DNA of 64,000 bases from Hyphomicrobiales bacterium (GCA_018335895.1 JAGXQU010000110.1:1-64000); one strand, 5' to 3'. Positions 36,735-48,275 are shown, counted from the stretch's first letter. The notes: generated by a model from the letters alone, not told the origin. Program-made: numbers and translations.

Positions 36735-37016
36735 CTATACGTCGACTGCCGCTGTACGCTCCAGCGCACGCCGCAGACACGCGACGGCAGGATCGTCCGC
36801 GCGCGCAACCAGCGCGAGGAGGGTGAGCCACTCGTCGTCGGATGCTTCGTGGGCATAGCGTTTCACTGCGTTGCCCGCGAACTCTCCCAGCGTTTCGCCT
36901 TCGACCGTAGCAAGGCGGCGGAGTTGCGTGAGCAGCGCAAGATCCCCGTGCTTCAGCAGAAACTCGGTCGCTGATGCATCGTCTGAGAATTTCGCGAGGA
37001 TATCGCTGAGCATCAT
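36735..37016 (-). CDS. Small conserved-looking hypothetical protein in the nar operon
   Basis: 93-aa ORF in the same direction with tight spacing to ppiC and carbonic anhydrase genes. Confidence 0.6.
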   Translation of the reverse strand: MMLSDILAKFSDDASATEFLLKHGDLALLTQLRRLATVEGETLGEFAGNAVKRYAHEASDDEWLTLLALVARADDPAVACLRRALERTAAVDV

Positions 37017-37025
37017 GATCCACCC

Positions 37026-37850
37026 CTAGCTCACGCGATGGGCCAAGGCATCGGCCAAATCAATGCCTTCAATTTGGGCGCGAGACACCAGCCGCGCGAT
37101 AAACTGCGCGGTCGCACGGCGTTCGACCGCTTCGCGCAGATAGATCTCGATGCGGGGCCTCGCGACCTCGAACGGCAACTCCCGGCCTGCTATCTTCCGG
37201 TCGAGCCGAATGATGTGAAAGCCGTAACGGCTCTCTACCGGACCGCTGATGGTACCGGGCTCCATCGCAAGCAGCGCCTGCTCGAACTCCGAAGTGGTTT
37301 GCCCGGCGGTGAGTTGACCAAGATTGCCGCCTCGTTCCGCCGAGGGACAATCCGAGTGCACTGCGGCCAGCGAATCTAAGCTATCGGGACGCGCCTGCAG
37401 CTGGTCTGCAATACCTGTGGCTTTCTTCTTGGCAGCGTCGAAAGCCGCGGTATCTCGACGGTCCGCGGCGACTAGAATGTGCGCAGCTTCATATATCGTA
37501 GCGGAGCGGAAGCGGGCACGATTGCGCTCGTAATAGCGTCGGCACGTTTCTGCATCGGCAGTTGGCGTCGTCACTTCCTGTTCGAATAGGGTGCGTATCA
37601 ACGCCTCCTCTTCCGTCTCGGTTCGGCCCTCTTCGCATTTCGGCACGGCGCGGATCGCAAGCCGATCCGCCTCGGCAAGCAAGAGGTGCCGAATGACCAG
37701 CGCGCGGGCCGCATTTTGCCAAGCCTCTATCGGCTTCTGCGCTGGGAAATGCTGTGTTTCGCGCGAAATCTCGCTTCGCGCGATCTCAATGCCGTTGACC
37801 TTGATCGCCTTAGGCTTCGGCAGTTGAACAGAGTGCAACGAGCAGGACAT
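37026..37850 (-). CDS. PpiC-type (parvulin) peptidylprolyl isomerase
   Basis: AAHILVAADRRDTAAFDAAKKKATGIADQLQ...GGNLGQLTAGQTTSEFEQALLAMEPGTISGPVESRYGFHIIRLDRK. Confidence 0.92.
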   Translation of the reverse strand: MSCSLHSVQLPKPKAIKVNGIEIARSEISRETQHFPAQKPIEAWQNAARALVIRHLLLAEADRLAIRAVPKCEEGRTETEEEALIRTLFEQEVTTPTADAETCRRYYERNRARFRSATIYEAAHILVAADRRDTAAFDAAKKKATGIADQLQARPDSLDSLAAVHSDCPSAERGGNLGQLTAGQTTSEFEQALLAMEPGTISGPVESRYGFHIIRLDRKIAGRELPFEVARPRIEIYLREAVERRATAQFIARLVSRAQIEGIDLADALAHRVS

Positions 37851-37857
37851 CGGCGCC

Positions 37858-38607
37858 TCAAATTGGACGTTTGGCCTGAACCGAACGGATGGCGGGTGCA
37901 GGGGTACGGTTAGCGACAGGCTTGTTTTGTGTCCGCACTACCTGATAGCCGCGTCTGCCCAGATACCAGATCGGCGCGCTCCAGATATGAACGAGCCGGG
38001 TGAACGGGAACACGAGAAAGAGTGTCATGCCCAGAAACAGGTGGAGTTTGAAGATCGGGTGCACATCCGCGACTTGCGTGTAAATACCCGGCTGCAAAAT
38101 CAGGATTCCCTGCGCCCAAGTCATAAACTTCACCATCTCGTGTCCGTCCGTGTGCCCAAGCGATACCGGAATGGTCGCAAGGCCGAGGATGAGCTGCGCG
38201 TAAATCAAAAGCAGGATCGCGATATCCGAGAACGACGAAGTCTTGCGGATGCGCGAGTCGAACAACCTGCGATGAATGAGCATCGTCAGTCCAATGAAAC
38301 ACATCACGCCGGCGACGCCGCCGAGTACGATCGCCATCCACTGCTTGAAGCTGTGCGAGATGCCGAGCATGTCGAATAGCTTGATCGGGGTCAGCAGCCC
38401 AACAAAGTGACCCATGAAGATGACCAGGATGCCGACATGGAATAGTACGGACCCCCATATTAGTTGGCGCCGCCGCAACAACTGGCTCGAACCGCTGCGC
38501 CACGTGTATTGTTCGCGCTCGAAGCGCAGCCAGCTGCCCACAAGAAACACCGTGAGACAGAGATAGGGGTACCAGCCGAAGACAGCGTAGTTGATTGTGT
38601 CACGCAT
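37858..38607 (-). CDS. narI: Respiratory nitrate reductase gamma subunit
   Basis: MRDTINYAVFGWYPYLCLTVFLVGSWLRFEREQYTWRSGSSQLL...KLHLFLGMTLFLVFPFTRLVHIWSAP. Start trimmed to ATG 38607. Confidence 0.95.
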   Translation of the reverse strand: MRDTINYAVFGWYPYLCLTVFLVGSWLRFEREQYTWRSGSSQLLRRRQLIWGSVLFHVGILVIFMGHFVGLLTPIKLFDMLGISHSFKQWMAIVLGGVAGVMCFIGLTMLIHRRLFDSRIRKTSSFSDIAILLLIYAQLILGLATIPVSLGHTDGHEMVKFMTWAQGILILQPGIYTQVADVHPIFKLHLFLGMTLFLVFPFTRLVHIWSAPIWYLGRRGYQVVRTQNKPVANRTPAPAIRSVQAKRPI

Positions 38608-39337
38608 GACCGCCTCCGGTCGAATATTGAATGACGGGTTTGTGGCTTTGGGCTTTGACGCCGGGCGCGGGCCGGCGGCCGGCGCGAACTTTCGTGACCA
38701 GGTCGTCCTTGCAGGAAAGCGCGTTCGGACCGAACTCGACCGGCTCGTCTTCCCATGCCGCGTCGAGCGCGGCGAGATCGTCCGGGCTAGCATCAGGCAG
38801 CGCGAGCAAGGCAGAGACTTCTTCTTTCAGCGGCATTGCCGATGAGAGCGCAACCAGCGCCTGGAACACGCCTTGATAAGGTGACTGCCGCTTTCGTAGG
38901 CGTTCGCCGAGCGCGGTGATAATGCTGATCGGTTTGCCTAACAACGTCGATGCCTCGGTCGGCGGCAGCAACGACAGAAACTCCAGGAACAGCGGCAGGA
39001 AATCCGGAAGCTCGTTTGCGTCGATCTCCACGCCATGTTCGGCATAGTGATTCTGCAAATCGACCATGGCCTGGCCGCGATCCCTGCTCTCGCCGTGCAC
39101 ATGCTCGAAGAGATGCAGCGACAGCGACCGCGTGCGGTCAAAGAGGTCGGTGTAAGCTTCCTGCAGGTCGTAGAGGTTATCGTTCGCAAAGCTCGTGGTG
39201 AGGAGATTTAATTGCTCGCGCGCACCGGCCGGAAGATTGCCACAGCTGCGGAGGATCGATTCAATTTCAGGCATCCCGTCCTTGAGAGCCTGAGTGGGAT
39301 AAGTGAGTAGCGCAGAAAGCGCTTTGAAGGTATTCAT
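38600..39337 (-). CDS. narJ: Nitrate reductase molybdenum cofactor assembly chaperone
   Basis: LSALLTYPTQAL...HLFEHVHGESRDRGQAMVDL; position between narH and narI. Confidence 0.95.
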   Translation of the reverse strand: MNTFKALSALLTYPTQALKDGMPEIESILRSCGNLPAGAREQLNLLTTSFANDNLYDLQEAYTDLFDRTRSLSLHLFEHVHGESRDRGQAMVDLQNHYAEHGVEIDANELPDFLPLFLEFLSLLPPTEASTLLGKPISIITALGERLRKRQSPYQGVFQALVALSSAMPLKEEVSALLALPDASPDDLAALDAAWEDEPVEFGPNALSCKDDLVTKVRAGRRPAPGVKAQSHKPVIQYSTGGGHA

Positions 39338-40854
39338 CAGACAAGCTCCGGCATTTTGGTCCGCGGTTTGGTTCCGAAGAGATCGACGTCGGTCGCCCCG
39401 GTCGAGCAGCCGTTACCGAAGGAGAAGCCGCAACTTCCGCGCAGGTCGAAGCCGTCCTCGCTCATTTCGCGATGCGCAGTCGGGATGACGAAGCGGTCTT
39501 CGTAGTTGGCGATCGCCATGATCTCGTACATTTGCTCGATCGCCAGACCAGTGAGACCGACCCGTGCGGCAATGTTTTCGTCTGTCACGCCGTCGACCGT
39601 CTTCGCCCGCATGTAGGCGCGCATCGCCATCATACGTTCCAGTCCGAGCGCGACTGGCTCCTCCTTGCCGGCGGTCAAGAGGTTCGCGAGGTATTTCAGT
39701 GGAATGCGGAGGGAGCGCACATCCGGCATCTCGCCGTCATGTCCGATCTTGCCTGCCGCTGCAGCCGACTGGATCGGCGAGAGCGGCGGCACATACCAAA
39801 CCATCGGCAGCGTGCGATATTCCGGATGCAGCGGGAATGCGACCTTCCAGTCCATGGCCATCTTGTAGACCGGCGAGCGGCGAGCGGCTTCGAGCCAGTT
39901 TTCGGCAATACCGTCCGCTCTCGCCTGCGCGATTACTTTCGGATCGTGCGGATTGAGGAATACGCCGAGCTGCGCCTCGTAGAGATCCTGCTCGTTCGGA
40001 ACGCTTGCCGCTTCGGAGATGCGATCCGCGTCGTAAAGCAGCACACCGAGATAGCGGATTCGACCGACACAGGTTTCCGAACAGACCGTTGGTTGGCCCG
40101 CTTCGATGCGCGGATAGCAGAAGATGCACTTCTCGGATTTCCCGCTCTGCCAGTTGTAGTAGATTTTCTTGTACGGACAGGCCGAGACGCACATGCGCCA
40201 GCCGCGACACTTGTCCTGGTCGATCAGGACAATGCCGTCTTCCTCGCGCTTGTAGATCGCGCCGGATGGACATGCCGCGACGCAGGTCGGATTGAGACAG
40301 TGCTCGCACAACCGCGGCAGATACATCATGAAGGTGTTTTCGAACTGGCCGTAAATCTCCTTCTGCACGCCTTCGAAATTGTGGTCGTGCGAGCGCTTGG
40401 AGAACTCACCGCCCAGGATTTCCTCCCAGTTCGGCCCCCATTCGATCTTTTCCATACGCTCGCCGGTAATCAGCGAGCGGGGACGCGCGGTCGGAAACGC
40501 CGACATTTCCGGCGCCTTCTGCAAGTGCTCGTAATCGAACGTGAATGGCTCGTAGTAGTCGTCGATCTCCGGCAGGTCCGGGTTTGCGAAGATATTCGCG
40601 AGTACGCGCCACTTGGCACCGAGCCGCGGCTGGATCTTGCCGTTCTTCTTGCGTACCCAGCCGCCGTTCCAGCGCTTCTGGTTTTCCCAATCCTTCGGAT
40701 ACCCGATGCCGGGTTTAGTCTCGACGTTATTGAACCAAGCGTATTCCATGCCCTCGCGGTTGGTCCAAACATTCTTGCAAGTCACGGAACATGTGTGGCA
40801 CCCGATGCATTTGTCGAGGTTCAACACCATTCCGATTTGAGCGCGGATCTTCAT
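39337..40854 (-). CDS. narH: Respiratory nitrate reductase beta subunit
   Basis: [49 protein letters not shown]; several 4Fe-4S Cys clusters. Confidence 0.97.
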   Translation of the reverse strand: MKIRAQIGMVLNLDKCIGCHTCSVTCKNVWTNREGMEYAWFNNVETKPGIGYPKDWENQKRWNGGWVRKKNGKIQPRLGAKWRVLANIFANPDLPEIDDYYEPFTFDYEHLQKAPEMSAFPTARPRSLITGERMEKIEWGPNWEEILGGEFSKRSHDHNFEGVQKEIYGQFENTFMMYLPRLCEHCLNPTCVAACPSGAIYKREEDGIVLIDQDKCRGWRMCVSACPYKKIYYNWQSGKSEKCIFCYPRIEAGQPTVCSETCVGRIRYLGVLLYDADRISEAASVPNEQDLYEAQLGVFLNPHDPKVIAQARADGIAENWLEAARRSPVYKMAMDWKVAFPLHPEYRTLPMVWYVPPLSPIQSAAAAGKIGHDGEMPDVRSLRIPLKYLANLLTAGKEEPVALGLERMMAMRAYMRAKTVDGVTDENIAARVGLTGLAIEQMYEIMAIANYEDRFVIPTAHREMSEDGFDLRGSCGFSFGNGCSTGATDVDLFGTKPRTKMPELV

Positions 40855-43800
40855 TCTGCAGCCTCCAGCTTAGGCGCAACCGTTAAGGGTTCGGGTTGGT
40901 CGGCGGTTGGCGTGTCGAGCCAGTCAACCTTCGACATTTTTCGGATGATCACGAACTCGTCGCGATTGGTTCCGATCGTGCCGTAATAGTTGAAGCCGTA
41001 GGATTGCTGAGCATATCCGCCGATCATGTGCGTCGGCTTGACGACTGCGCGCGTGACCGAATTATGGATGCCACCACGTTGGCCGGTGATCTCCGAACCC
41101 GGCACGTTCACGATCTTTTCTTGGGCGTGATACATGAGGCACATGCCGTCCTTCACGCGCTGGGAAACGACTGCGCGGGCGGTGAGCGCACCATTCGAGT
41201 TGTACGCCTCGATCCAGTCGTTATCGACGATTCCGGCCTGCGCCGCGTCGTTCTCGCTGATCCATACGATCGGACCGCCGCGCGACAAGGTCAGCATCAA
41301 GAGGTTGTCGGTATACGTGGAGTGAATGCCCCACTTCTGATGCGGCGTGATGAAGTTCAGGACGATCTGCTTCTCGCCGTTCGGCTTCGATTCGATCACC
41401 GGTTTCACGGCTTTGAGATCGACCGGCGGCCGGTAGACACAGAGCGCCTCGCCAAACGCGCGCATCCAAAGGTGATCCTGATAAAGCTGTTGACGGCCGG
41501 TCAGTGTGCGCCACGGGATCAGTTCGTGCACGTTGGTATAGCCCGCGTTGTAGCAGACCTTTTCGGACTCCAGTCCGGACCAAGTCGGCGCCGAGATAAT
41601 TTTCCGCGGCTGCGCAACCACGTCACGGAAGCGGATTTTCTCGTCTTCCTTCGGAATTGCGAGGTGGGTGTGATCGATTCCCGTCGTCTGTGAAAGCGCC
41701 TTCCACGCTTTCACCGCAACTTCACCGTTGGTTTCGGGTGCCAGCGACAGGATGACTTCCGTCGCTTCGATATCGGTTTCGATTCTGGCTAGACCCTTAG
41801 TCGGTCCTTCCTCCGTGACGACGCCGTTTAAGCGCTTGAGGAGATCGACTTCGTGCTGCGTGTTCCACGCAATGCCCTTCACTGCGTTGCCGAGCTTATC
41901 CATCAAGGGGCCGAGCGAGGTGAAGCGCTTGTAAAGATTCGGATAGTCGCGCTCGACCACCGTAGCGGCTGGCATCGTCTTGCCAGGGATTGGCTCGATC
42001 TCGCCCCTCTTCCAGTCCTTGACGTCGATCGCCTGCGCCATTTCGCCAGCGGTATCGTGCTGGATTGGGGTCAGCACCACATCTTTCTCGACACCGAGAA
42101 TTTCCGGTGCCACTTCGGAGAATTTCTTGGCGATGGACTTGTAGATGTCCCAGTCACTCCGGCACTCCCACAGCGGATCGACCGCTGCGCTGAGCGGGTG
42201 AATGAAGGGATGCATGTCCGACGTGTTGAGATCGTTCTTTTCGTACCAGGTCGCCGTCGGCAGAACGATGTCGGAGTAAACGCAGGTCGTTGACATACGG
42301 AAGTCGAGCGTGACCAGAAGGTCGAGTTTTCCTTTCGGCGCATCCTCGTGCCAGACGACTTCCTTCGGCTTCTTCTTGCCGGTTTCGCCTAAATCCTTGC
42401 CTTGCACACCATGAGTCGCGCCCAGCAGATGCTTGAGGAAGTATTCGTGACCCTTGCCGGAAGAACCAAGTAGGTTCGAGCGCCACACGAACATGTTGCG
42501 TGGCCAGTTGTCCGGATGATCAGGATCTTCGCATGATAGCTGCAACTCGCCCGACTTCAGCGCTTTCGCGACATAGTCCTTCGCCTCGAGACCAACTGCA
42601 GCCGCCTTCTTCGCAATATCAAGTGGATTTTGCTTAAGTTGTGGTGCCGACGGCAGCCAACCCATGCGTTCGGCGCGCACGTTATAATCAATCAGGGCGC
42701 CATCCCACGGACCGGCCGGGGCCGTCGGTGAAAGGATCTCGTCGATGCCGAGCGTTTCATAGCGCCACTGATCCGTGTGCGCGTAAAAGAACGACGTCGA
42801 ATTCATCTGTCTCGGCGGTCTGCCCCAATCGAGACCGAAGGCAAGCGGCAGCCAACCGGATTGCGGCCGTAGCTTTTCTTGTCCCACGTAATGCGACCAG
42901 CCGCCGCCCGACTGGCCGACACAACCGCACATCACCAACATATTGATGACGCCGCGGTAGTTCATATCGCTGTGATACCAGTGGTTCATTGCCGCGCCGA
43001 TGATGACCATCGAACGGCCTCTGGTCTTTTCGGCGTTCAGCGCGAATTCGCGCGCGACCGTGATGATCTGATCGCGCGGCACGCCGGTGATATGCTCCGC
43101 CCAAGCTGGTGTGTAGGGAACGTTATCGTCGTAGGACTTCGCGACATTCGGGTCGCCGAAGCCGCGCTCGAGACCATAGTTCGCGACAAAAAGATCGAAC
43201 ACGGTCGCGACCAGCGCCTCCCCATCTTTCAACCTGATACGCTTGGCCGGTACTTTGCGGACGAGAACGTCCGGATGATCGGTGCCCGCGAAATGATCGT
43301 GCTCGCGGTTGCCAAAGTACGGAAAGCCTACGTCCGCGAACTCATCCTTGCTCATGGCGAAGGTCAGGCGCAGATTGGTTTCCCGCCCGTCAGAGTCCTT
43401 CTCCTCGAGATTCCATTTTCCTTTTTCGCCCCAGCGAAAACCGACCGATCCTCTCGGTGCGACGACGCTTTCAGACGTTTCGTCGAACGCAACGGTTTTC
43501 CACTCGGGATTATTCGTTTCGCCCAGGTTGTTTTCGAAGTCGGATGCCCGCAGCATCCGGTCGGGAATGAGCCGGTCTCCCTGCTTAACGAGCCGAACGA
43601 GCATGGGCATGTCGGTGTACTGGCGGACATACTCTTCAAAATATTCTGCCGTGCGATCGAGATAGAATTCGCGAAGGATCACGTGGCCCATCGCCATGGC
43701 GAGTGCGGCGTCTGTGCCCTGCTTCACCGAGATCCAAAGATCCGCGAACTTCGAGGCTTCCGAATAATCGGGACAGATCACGACGCTCTTGGCGCCGCGA

Positions 43801-44615
43801 TAACGCGCTTCCGTGTAAAAGTGTGCGTCCGGCGTCCGGGTCTGCGGAACGTTAGAACCCCACAAAATCAAAAAGCCGGAATTGTACCAGTCGGCGCTTT
43901 CGGGAACGTCGGTCTGCTCGCCCCAAGTCTGCGGCGAGGACGGCGGCAGATCGCAATACCAGTCGTAGAACGACATGCACACGCCGCCGAGCAGCGAGAG
44001 ATAGCGCGAGCCCGCGGCGTAGGAGACCATCGACATCGCCGGAATTGGCGAGAATCCGATGACGCGATCCGGACCATGCTTCTTTGCGGTGTAGGCATTG
44101 GCAGCCGCGATGATCTCAGTGACTTCATCCCAGGTCGCGCGCACAAAGCCGCCTAGACCGCGCTTGCTGGTGTAGGCTTCGCGCTTGCGCGGATCATCGA
44201 CGATCGAGGCCCAAGCAGCGACCGGAGTGCGCAACAGGCGCGCGTCGCGCCACAACTTCAGGAGACGCGAGCGCACCAGCGGATATTTTACGCGGTTGCC
44301 GGAATAGAGATACCAAGAATAGCTTGCACCACGCGAGCAGCCGCGCGGCTCATGGTTTGGCAGTTCCGGCCGCGTGCGCGGGTAATCTGTCTGCTGCGTT
44401 TCCCAAGTGACGATGCCGCCCTTGACGTAAATCTTCCACGAGCAGGAGCCGGTGCAATTCGCACCGTGGGTCGAGCGGACGATTTTGTCGTGCTGCCACC
44501 GCTTGCGGTAACCATCCTCCCAGCGCCGGTCTTCGTGCGTGACGATCCCGTGACCATCGGAGAAACTTTCGGTCTTGCGCCGGAAGAAGGTAAGGCGATC
44601 CAGAAGATGGCTCAT
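40851..44615 (-). CDS. narG: Respiratory nitrate reductase alpha subunit
   Basis: 1254 aa; [71 protein letters not shown]. Confidence 0.97.
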   Translation of the reverse strand: MSHLLDRLTFFRRKTESFSDGHGIVTHEDRRWEDGYRKRWQHDKIVRSTHGANCTGSCSWKIYVKGGIVTWETQQTDYPRTRPELPNHEPRGCSRGASYSWYLYSGNRVKYPLVRSRLLKLWRDARLLRTPVAAWASIVDDPRKREAYTSKRGLGGFVRATWDEVTEIIAAANAYTAKKHGPDRVIGFSPIPAMSMVSYAAGSRYLSLLGGVCMSFYDWYCDLPPSSPQTWGEQTDVPESADWYNSGFLILWGSNVPQTRTPDAHFYTEARYRGAKSVVICPDYSEASKFADLWISVKQGTDAALAMAMGHVILREFYLDRTAEYFEEYVRQYTDMPMLVRLVKQGDRLIPDRMLRASDFENNLGETNNPEWKTVAFDETSESVVAPRGSVGFRWGEKGKWNLEEKDSDGRETNLRLTFAMSKDEFADVGFPYFGNREHDHFAGTDHPDVLVRKVPAKRIRLKDGEALVATVFDLFVANYGLERGFGDPNVAKSYDDNVPYTPAWAEHITGVPRDQIITVAREFALNAEKTRGRSMVIIGAAMNHWYHSDMNYRGVINMLVMCGCVGQSGGGWSHYVGQEKLRPQSGWLPLAFGLDWGRPPRQMNSTSFFYAHTDQWRYETLGIDEILSPTAPAGPWDGALIDYNVRAERMGWLPSAPQLKQNPLDIAKKAAAVGLEAKDYVAKALKSGELQLSCEDPDHPDNWPRNMFVWRSNLLGSSGKGHEYFLKHLLGATHGVQGKDLGETGKKKPKEVVWHEDAPKGKLDLLVTLDFRMSTTCVYSDIVLPTATWYEKNDLNTSDMHPFIHPLSAAVDPLWECRSDWDIYKSIAKKFSEVAPEILGVEKDVVLTPIQHDTAGEMAQAIDVKDWKRGEIEPIPGKTMPAATVVERDYPNLYKRFTSLGPLMDKLGNAVKGIAWNTQHEVDLLKRLNGVVTEEGPTKGLARIETDIEATEVILSLAPETNGEVAVKAWKALSQTTGIDHTHLAIPKEDEKIRFRDVVAQPRKIISAPTWSGLESEKVCYNAGYTNVHELIPWRTLTGRQQLYQDHLWMRAFGEALCVYRPPVDLKAVKPVIESKPNGEKQIVLNFITPHQKWGIHSTYTDNLLMLTLSRGGPIVWISENDAAQAGIVDNDWIEAYNSNGALTARAVVSQRVKDGMCLMYHAQEKIVNVPGSEITGQRGGIHNSVTRAVVKPTHMIGGYAQQSYGFNYYGTIGTNRDEFVIIRKMSKVDWLDTPTADQPEPLTVAPKLEAAE

Positions 44616-44749
44616 TGTTTTCCTCGGTCTCTAACGATTTCGGTGGCGGACCGTCTCTCCGCATCGATACCAGTGACGCGGAAAAACTAAATTCAGGGCG
44701 ATGCACTAAGGGAAAATACGGAGGCGGCCGACCCGGCCGCTTCCTCCGA

Positions 44750-46111
44750 TCAACAGGGTTTTTCCGCACCCTTGCGCGCGTAAAACCACCAGTTGATCGC
44801 CACACAGATCAGGAAGAAAAGCGCGGCCCAGTAAAAGAAGGGATTGGGCGAGCCGAACCAGGCGATCGCGTAACCGATCATGAGACCGCAAGCGAAAGGC
44901 CCGTAAGCCGCCATCGCCGCGGTCCAGCCTATCACGCCGCCTGCCTGCCGCGGCGAGAAGATCATCGGCATCTGCTTGAAGGTCGAGGCGTTGCCGATTC
45001 CGGCGAAGAAGAAGAGCCCGAGCATGGTGGCAACGAAATACGGGAACTCTGCCATCGAAGTCGGCGCGGTAAAGAAGGTCACCCCAATTGCGCAGATCAC
45101 CAAGCCGATCCCGGACCAGTGCGTGACCCGCGCGCCGCCAAGCTTGTCCGAAAGCGGACCGGCAAAGACGCGCGAAACCGAACCGACCAGCGGCCCAAGG
45201 AAGGCGTAGGCGAGCGGATCGGGTGCGCCGGGCAAGCCGCCAAAGACTTGCTTGATCAGGAGCGGAAACGTGGCCGACAGGCCCGAGAACGACCCGAACG
45301 TCATGATGTAAAGCAGCGTCATGTTGAACGCGTGCTTTTCCTTGAAGATGTCGAGCTGCACGCGGAAATTGGCGCGTACCGGAACGCTTTTTAGCACAAA
45401 CCAAGCGGCGATCCCGAAGAACAGAATGAACGGCACGTAGATGGCCGTTGCATTCTGCACCCAGACCTGCGCTGTGCTGCCATTCGCGCGGGTAAGGGTT
45501 TGCGAATCGCCAAGCAGGGCTCCTGCCAGCGCAAATGCGATGATCCAGGGAGTTACGAACTGAACGACGCTCACCCCGAAATTGCCGATGCCAGCCTGGA
45601 TCGCGAGTGCGGTGCCCTGCAAACGCTTCGGAAAGAAAAGGCTGGTTGACGGCATGAATGAAGAAAAGTTTCCGCCGCCGAGGCCGGCGAGAAACGCCAG
45701 CGTCATTAGAACCCAGTAGGGCGTAGTCGGATCCTGCACCGCGTAGAACCATCCGATCGCAGGGATCAGAAGAGACAATGTCGAAATCGAAACTACATGT
45801 CTGGTCCCGTACAGCGGGATCAGAAACGTGTGGATGATCCGGAGCGAGCCGCCGGCCAGGCCGGGCATTGCCGCAAGCCAGAACAACTCCGTATTCGTCA
45901 GCTTGAAGCCGAGCGCCGGCAACCTAACGACAAGCGCTGACACGACGAACCAGACAATAAATGCCATGATCAGATTCGCGGTGGTGATGCCCAGCGTCAT
46001 CCAGGCGAGACCTTTTCCTTTCGCCGCCCAGAACGTTTCGTCCTCGGGACGCCAATCCTTGAGCCAGGTAGACTCCGGCTTTTCGCCGGCATTCTCGACG
46101 CGTACGGTCAT
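44750..46111 (-). CDS. narK2: Nitrate/nitrite MFS transporter, NarK2-like
   Basis: MFS topology; GGGNFSSFMPSTSLFFPKRLQGTALAIQAGIGNFGVSVVQF nitrate-signature-like segment. Confidence 0.92.
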   Translation of the reverse strand: MTVRVENAGEKPESTWLKDWRPEDETFWAAKGKGLAWMTLGITTANLIMAFIVWFVVSALVVRLPALGFKLTNTELFWLAAMPGLAGGSLRIIHTFLIPLYGTRHVVSISTLSLLIPAIGWFYAVQDPTTPYWVLMTLAFLAGLGGGNFSSFMPSTSLFFPKRLQGTALAIQAGIGNFGVSVVQFVTPWIIAFALAGALLGDSQTLTRANGSTAQVWVQNATAIYVPFILFFGIAAWFVLKSVPVRANFRVQLDIFKEKHAFNMTLLYIMTFGSFSGLSATFPLLIKQVFGGLPGAPDPLAYAFLGPLVGSVSRVFAGPLSDKLGGARVTHWSGIGLVICAIGVTFFTAPTSMAEFPYFVATMLGLFFFAGIGNASTFKQMPMIFSPRQAGGVIGWTAAMAAYGPFACGLMIGYAIAWFGSPNPFFYWAALFFLICVAINWWFYARKGAEKPC

Positions 46112-46129
46112 GGCTACCTCCTGAAATCT

Positions 46130-47515
46130 TCAATCGGCATATACGGCAGTGCGCTTCTTGCTGCGGCCCGATGAGCCCTTCGGCGGCGCCAGCGGTTTTG
46201 GCGGCAGCACTTGACCGAACACATCCGCAGCAGGGAGATATTGTGCGCGCGCAAGTTCCGGGACGCGGCGCTTGTCCATGTAGATGATGGACCAGTGCAT
46301 CCAGACCAGCGACACTGCGACAATCACGAAGAGCAACATGAAGCAGCTCGTCCATACGCCGACGATGTCGTTCATGGCGCCGAACCCGATGGGAAGAATG
46401 AAACCACCCAGGCCGCCGATCAGTCCCACGACTCCGCCGACGGAGCCGACCCGTCCGGGGTAATAGACAGGAATGTGCTTGTAGACCGCCGCTTTCCCGA
46501 GACTCATGAAGAAGCCGAGTGCGAATGTTAGGATCGTGAAAGGAATAAAGCCGATCGCAATCGTGAATTCGATCGGTCCGCGGATACCGGCAACGACATA
46601 CTTGGTGGCAGGATAGGCGAGCAGAAAGGTGCAAATCACTGAACCGATAAAGGTCCAGTACATAACGCGACGCGCACCATATTTATCGGAGAGGGTGCCG
46701 CCGAGAATGCGAAATACAGAAGCGGGAATGGAATACGCAGCGCCCAAAAGGCCAGCCGTGACGATGTCGAGACCATAGACGCCTACATAGTAGCGAGGCA
46801 GCCACAAGGCCAAGGCAACAAAGCCGCCAAATACAAAGAAGTAGTAGAGCGAAAAGCGCCACACCTGTAGATTCTTGAGCGGCACAAGCATTGCGGAAAG
46901 TGGTTCAGGTTTGAGTCCTGCTTTCCGGCGCTTTTCAAGTTCGGGATCATCCTTGGTGCCGAACCAGAACACTACCGCCATCACAAGAAGACCGGCCGCC
47001 CAGATGTTGGCGACCATCTTCCAACCGAACGCGACCATGATTACGGGCGCGAGGAATTTGGTAACGGCAGCTCCCACGTTGCCAGCACCAAATATGCCTA
47101 GCGCCGTGCCCTGCTTTTCGATCGGATACCAGCGTGAGACGTACGCAATGCCGACGGCGAACGAGCCGCCGGCAACGCCGACGCCGAGTGCTGCAATCAG
47201 GAATGTAATGAAGTCGTAAGCGAAAGTGAGAAGCCAGGTCGCAATCGCCGCGGACACCATCACCCCGACGTAAACAACCCTGCCCCCATGCTGATCCGTC
47301 CAGACGCCGAGCATTAGCCGGACCAGACTTCCGGTCAGGATGGGCGTGCCGATCAGCAAGCCGAATTGCGTATCATTCAAGCCGAGATCTTTCTTGATCT
47401 GAATGCCGATGATGGAAAAGATCGTCCAAACCGCGAAGCAAACAGTGAACGCAATTGTCGAAAGCCAAAGTGCTGCGTCTTGGCCTTCTGGCGCTTTGTC
47501 TATTCTCGCGGGCAT
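46130..47515 (-). CDS. narK1: Nitrate/nitrite MFS transporter, NarK1-like
   Basis: MFS topology; GVAGGSFAVGIAYVSRWYPIEKQGTALGIFGAGNVGAAVTKF. Confidence 0.92.
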   Translation of the reverse strand: MPARIDKAPEGQDAALWLSTIAFTVCFAVWTIFSIIGIQIKKDLGLNDTQFGLLIGTPILTGSLVRLMLGVWTDQHGGRVVYVGVMVSAAIATWLLTFAYDFITFLIAALGVGVAGGSFAVGIAYVSRWYPIEKQGTALGIFGAGNVGAAVTKFLAPVIMVAFGWKMVANIWAAGLLVMAVVFWFGTKDDPELEKRRKAGLKPEPLSAMLVPLKNLQVWRFSLYYFFVFGGFVALALWLPRYYVGVYGLDIVTAGLLGAAYSIPASVFRILGGTLSDKYGARRVMYWTFIGSVICTFLLAYPATKYVVAGIRGPIEFTIAIGFIPFTILTFALGFFMSLGKAAVYKHIPVYYPGRVGSVGGVVGLIGGLGGFILPIGFGAMNDIVGVWTSCFMLLFVIVAVSLVWMHWSIIYMDKRRVPELARAQYLPAADVFGQVLPPKPLAPPKGSSGRSKKRTAVYAD

Positions 47516-47583
47516 TCCATGTCCTCCGGCGTGCTATCCCAATTCTCTAGCGTCAACAGGACATGAATCGGGATGAAGCGCCT

Positions 47584-47597
47584 TTGATTTGAGTCAA
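47584..47597. promoter_or_regulatory. FNR/FixK box upstream of narK1-narK2-narGHJI
   Basis: TTGATTTGAGTCAA (TTGA-N6-TCAA). Confidence 0.85.
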
Positions 47598-48223
47598 GCA
47601 ACGGAGTTGTTTTCGTTCTCAGCTTGCCGCCCATTTTGCGGCTTTGTAACTCCGGCGCGGAGCGCAGTCTCTGCAATCTCGAAACCGAAACGCAGGCCTC
47701 GGGCGAGACGATTGTCTAGCCACGAACGGACGTATCGAAGATCGGTTACTTCGCAGCGATCCGACAGCTCGCCTGCGAAACATTGCCAAACTTCCAGATT
47801 TCTCCGTGGAACGCCAATAACTGTAGGGAGACCGCGGCAGGCAGCATCCCCGATTAGGTCCCGAAGACCCCTACCCTCTGCTTCGCTGCGTCCGAACTTG
47901 TTGATAATCAGGAGTTCGCAGTCGGCTTTTAGGCCCGCGGCCATAATGGCAGCGGCCGCTACAATTGCTTCGCGGTCCAGACGGCAGCCTCCCGCGTGTT
48001 TGCCGCGATCCTTGGAGAGCTGAAAAATCTGTCCGGTGCCGAGCTCTTCGAGCTCCATATCGCACTTCGCACGATCACGGCGAAAACTGTTCCGCTGCAC
48101 CAAGCCTTGAACGGCTACGCGCTGAGCGCGAAGGCCGTAACCGAGGTCAGATATTACTTTGTCCGCCGCTATCCCGTCGTCGTAGTTCACCGCGAGCAAA
48201 CAGCGAGAGCCTGAAGCCGGCAT
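47594..48223 (-). CDS. DUF2478-like protein (molybdenum/nitrate-associated NTPase-like)
   Basis: MPASGSRCLLAVNYDDGIAADKVISDLGYGLRAQRVAVQGLVQ...ADCELLIINKFGRSEAEGRGLRDLIGDA. Confidence 0.78.
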   Translation of the reverse strand: MPASGSRCLLAVNYDDGIAADKVISDLGYGLRAQRVAVQGLVQRNSFRRDRAKCDMELEELGTGQIFQLSKDRGKHAGGCRLDREAIVAAAAIMAAGLKADCELLIINKFGRSEAEGRGLRDLIGDAACRGLPTVIGVPRRNLEVWQCFAGELSDRCEVTDLRYVRSWLDNRLARGLRFGFEIAETALRAGVTKPQNGRQAENENNSVA

Positions 48224-48275
48224 AGAATCCTCCGAACCAATCAAAGCAATTTCTTCGATTTCTCCACCGAAGACT

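Noticed and set aside
39472-40986. 504-aa + strand ORF
   Set aside because: Antisense to narH and the narG end; typical long shadow ORF in GC-rich DNA, low-complexity His/Arg/Asp-rich translation with no domain motifs.
42879-44156. 425-aa + strand ORF
   Set aside because: Fully antisense to narG; no recognisable domain.
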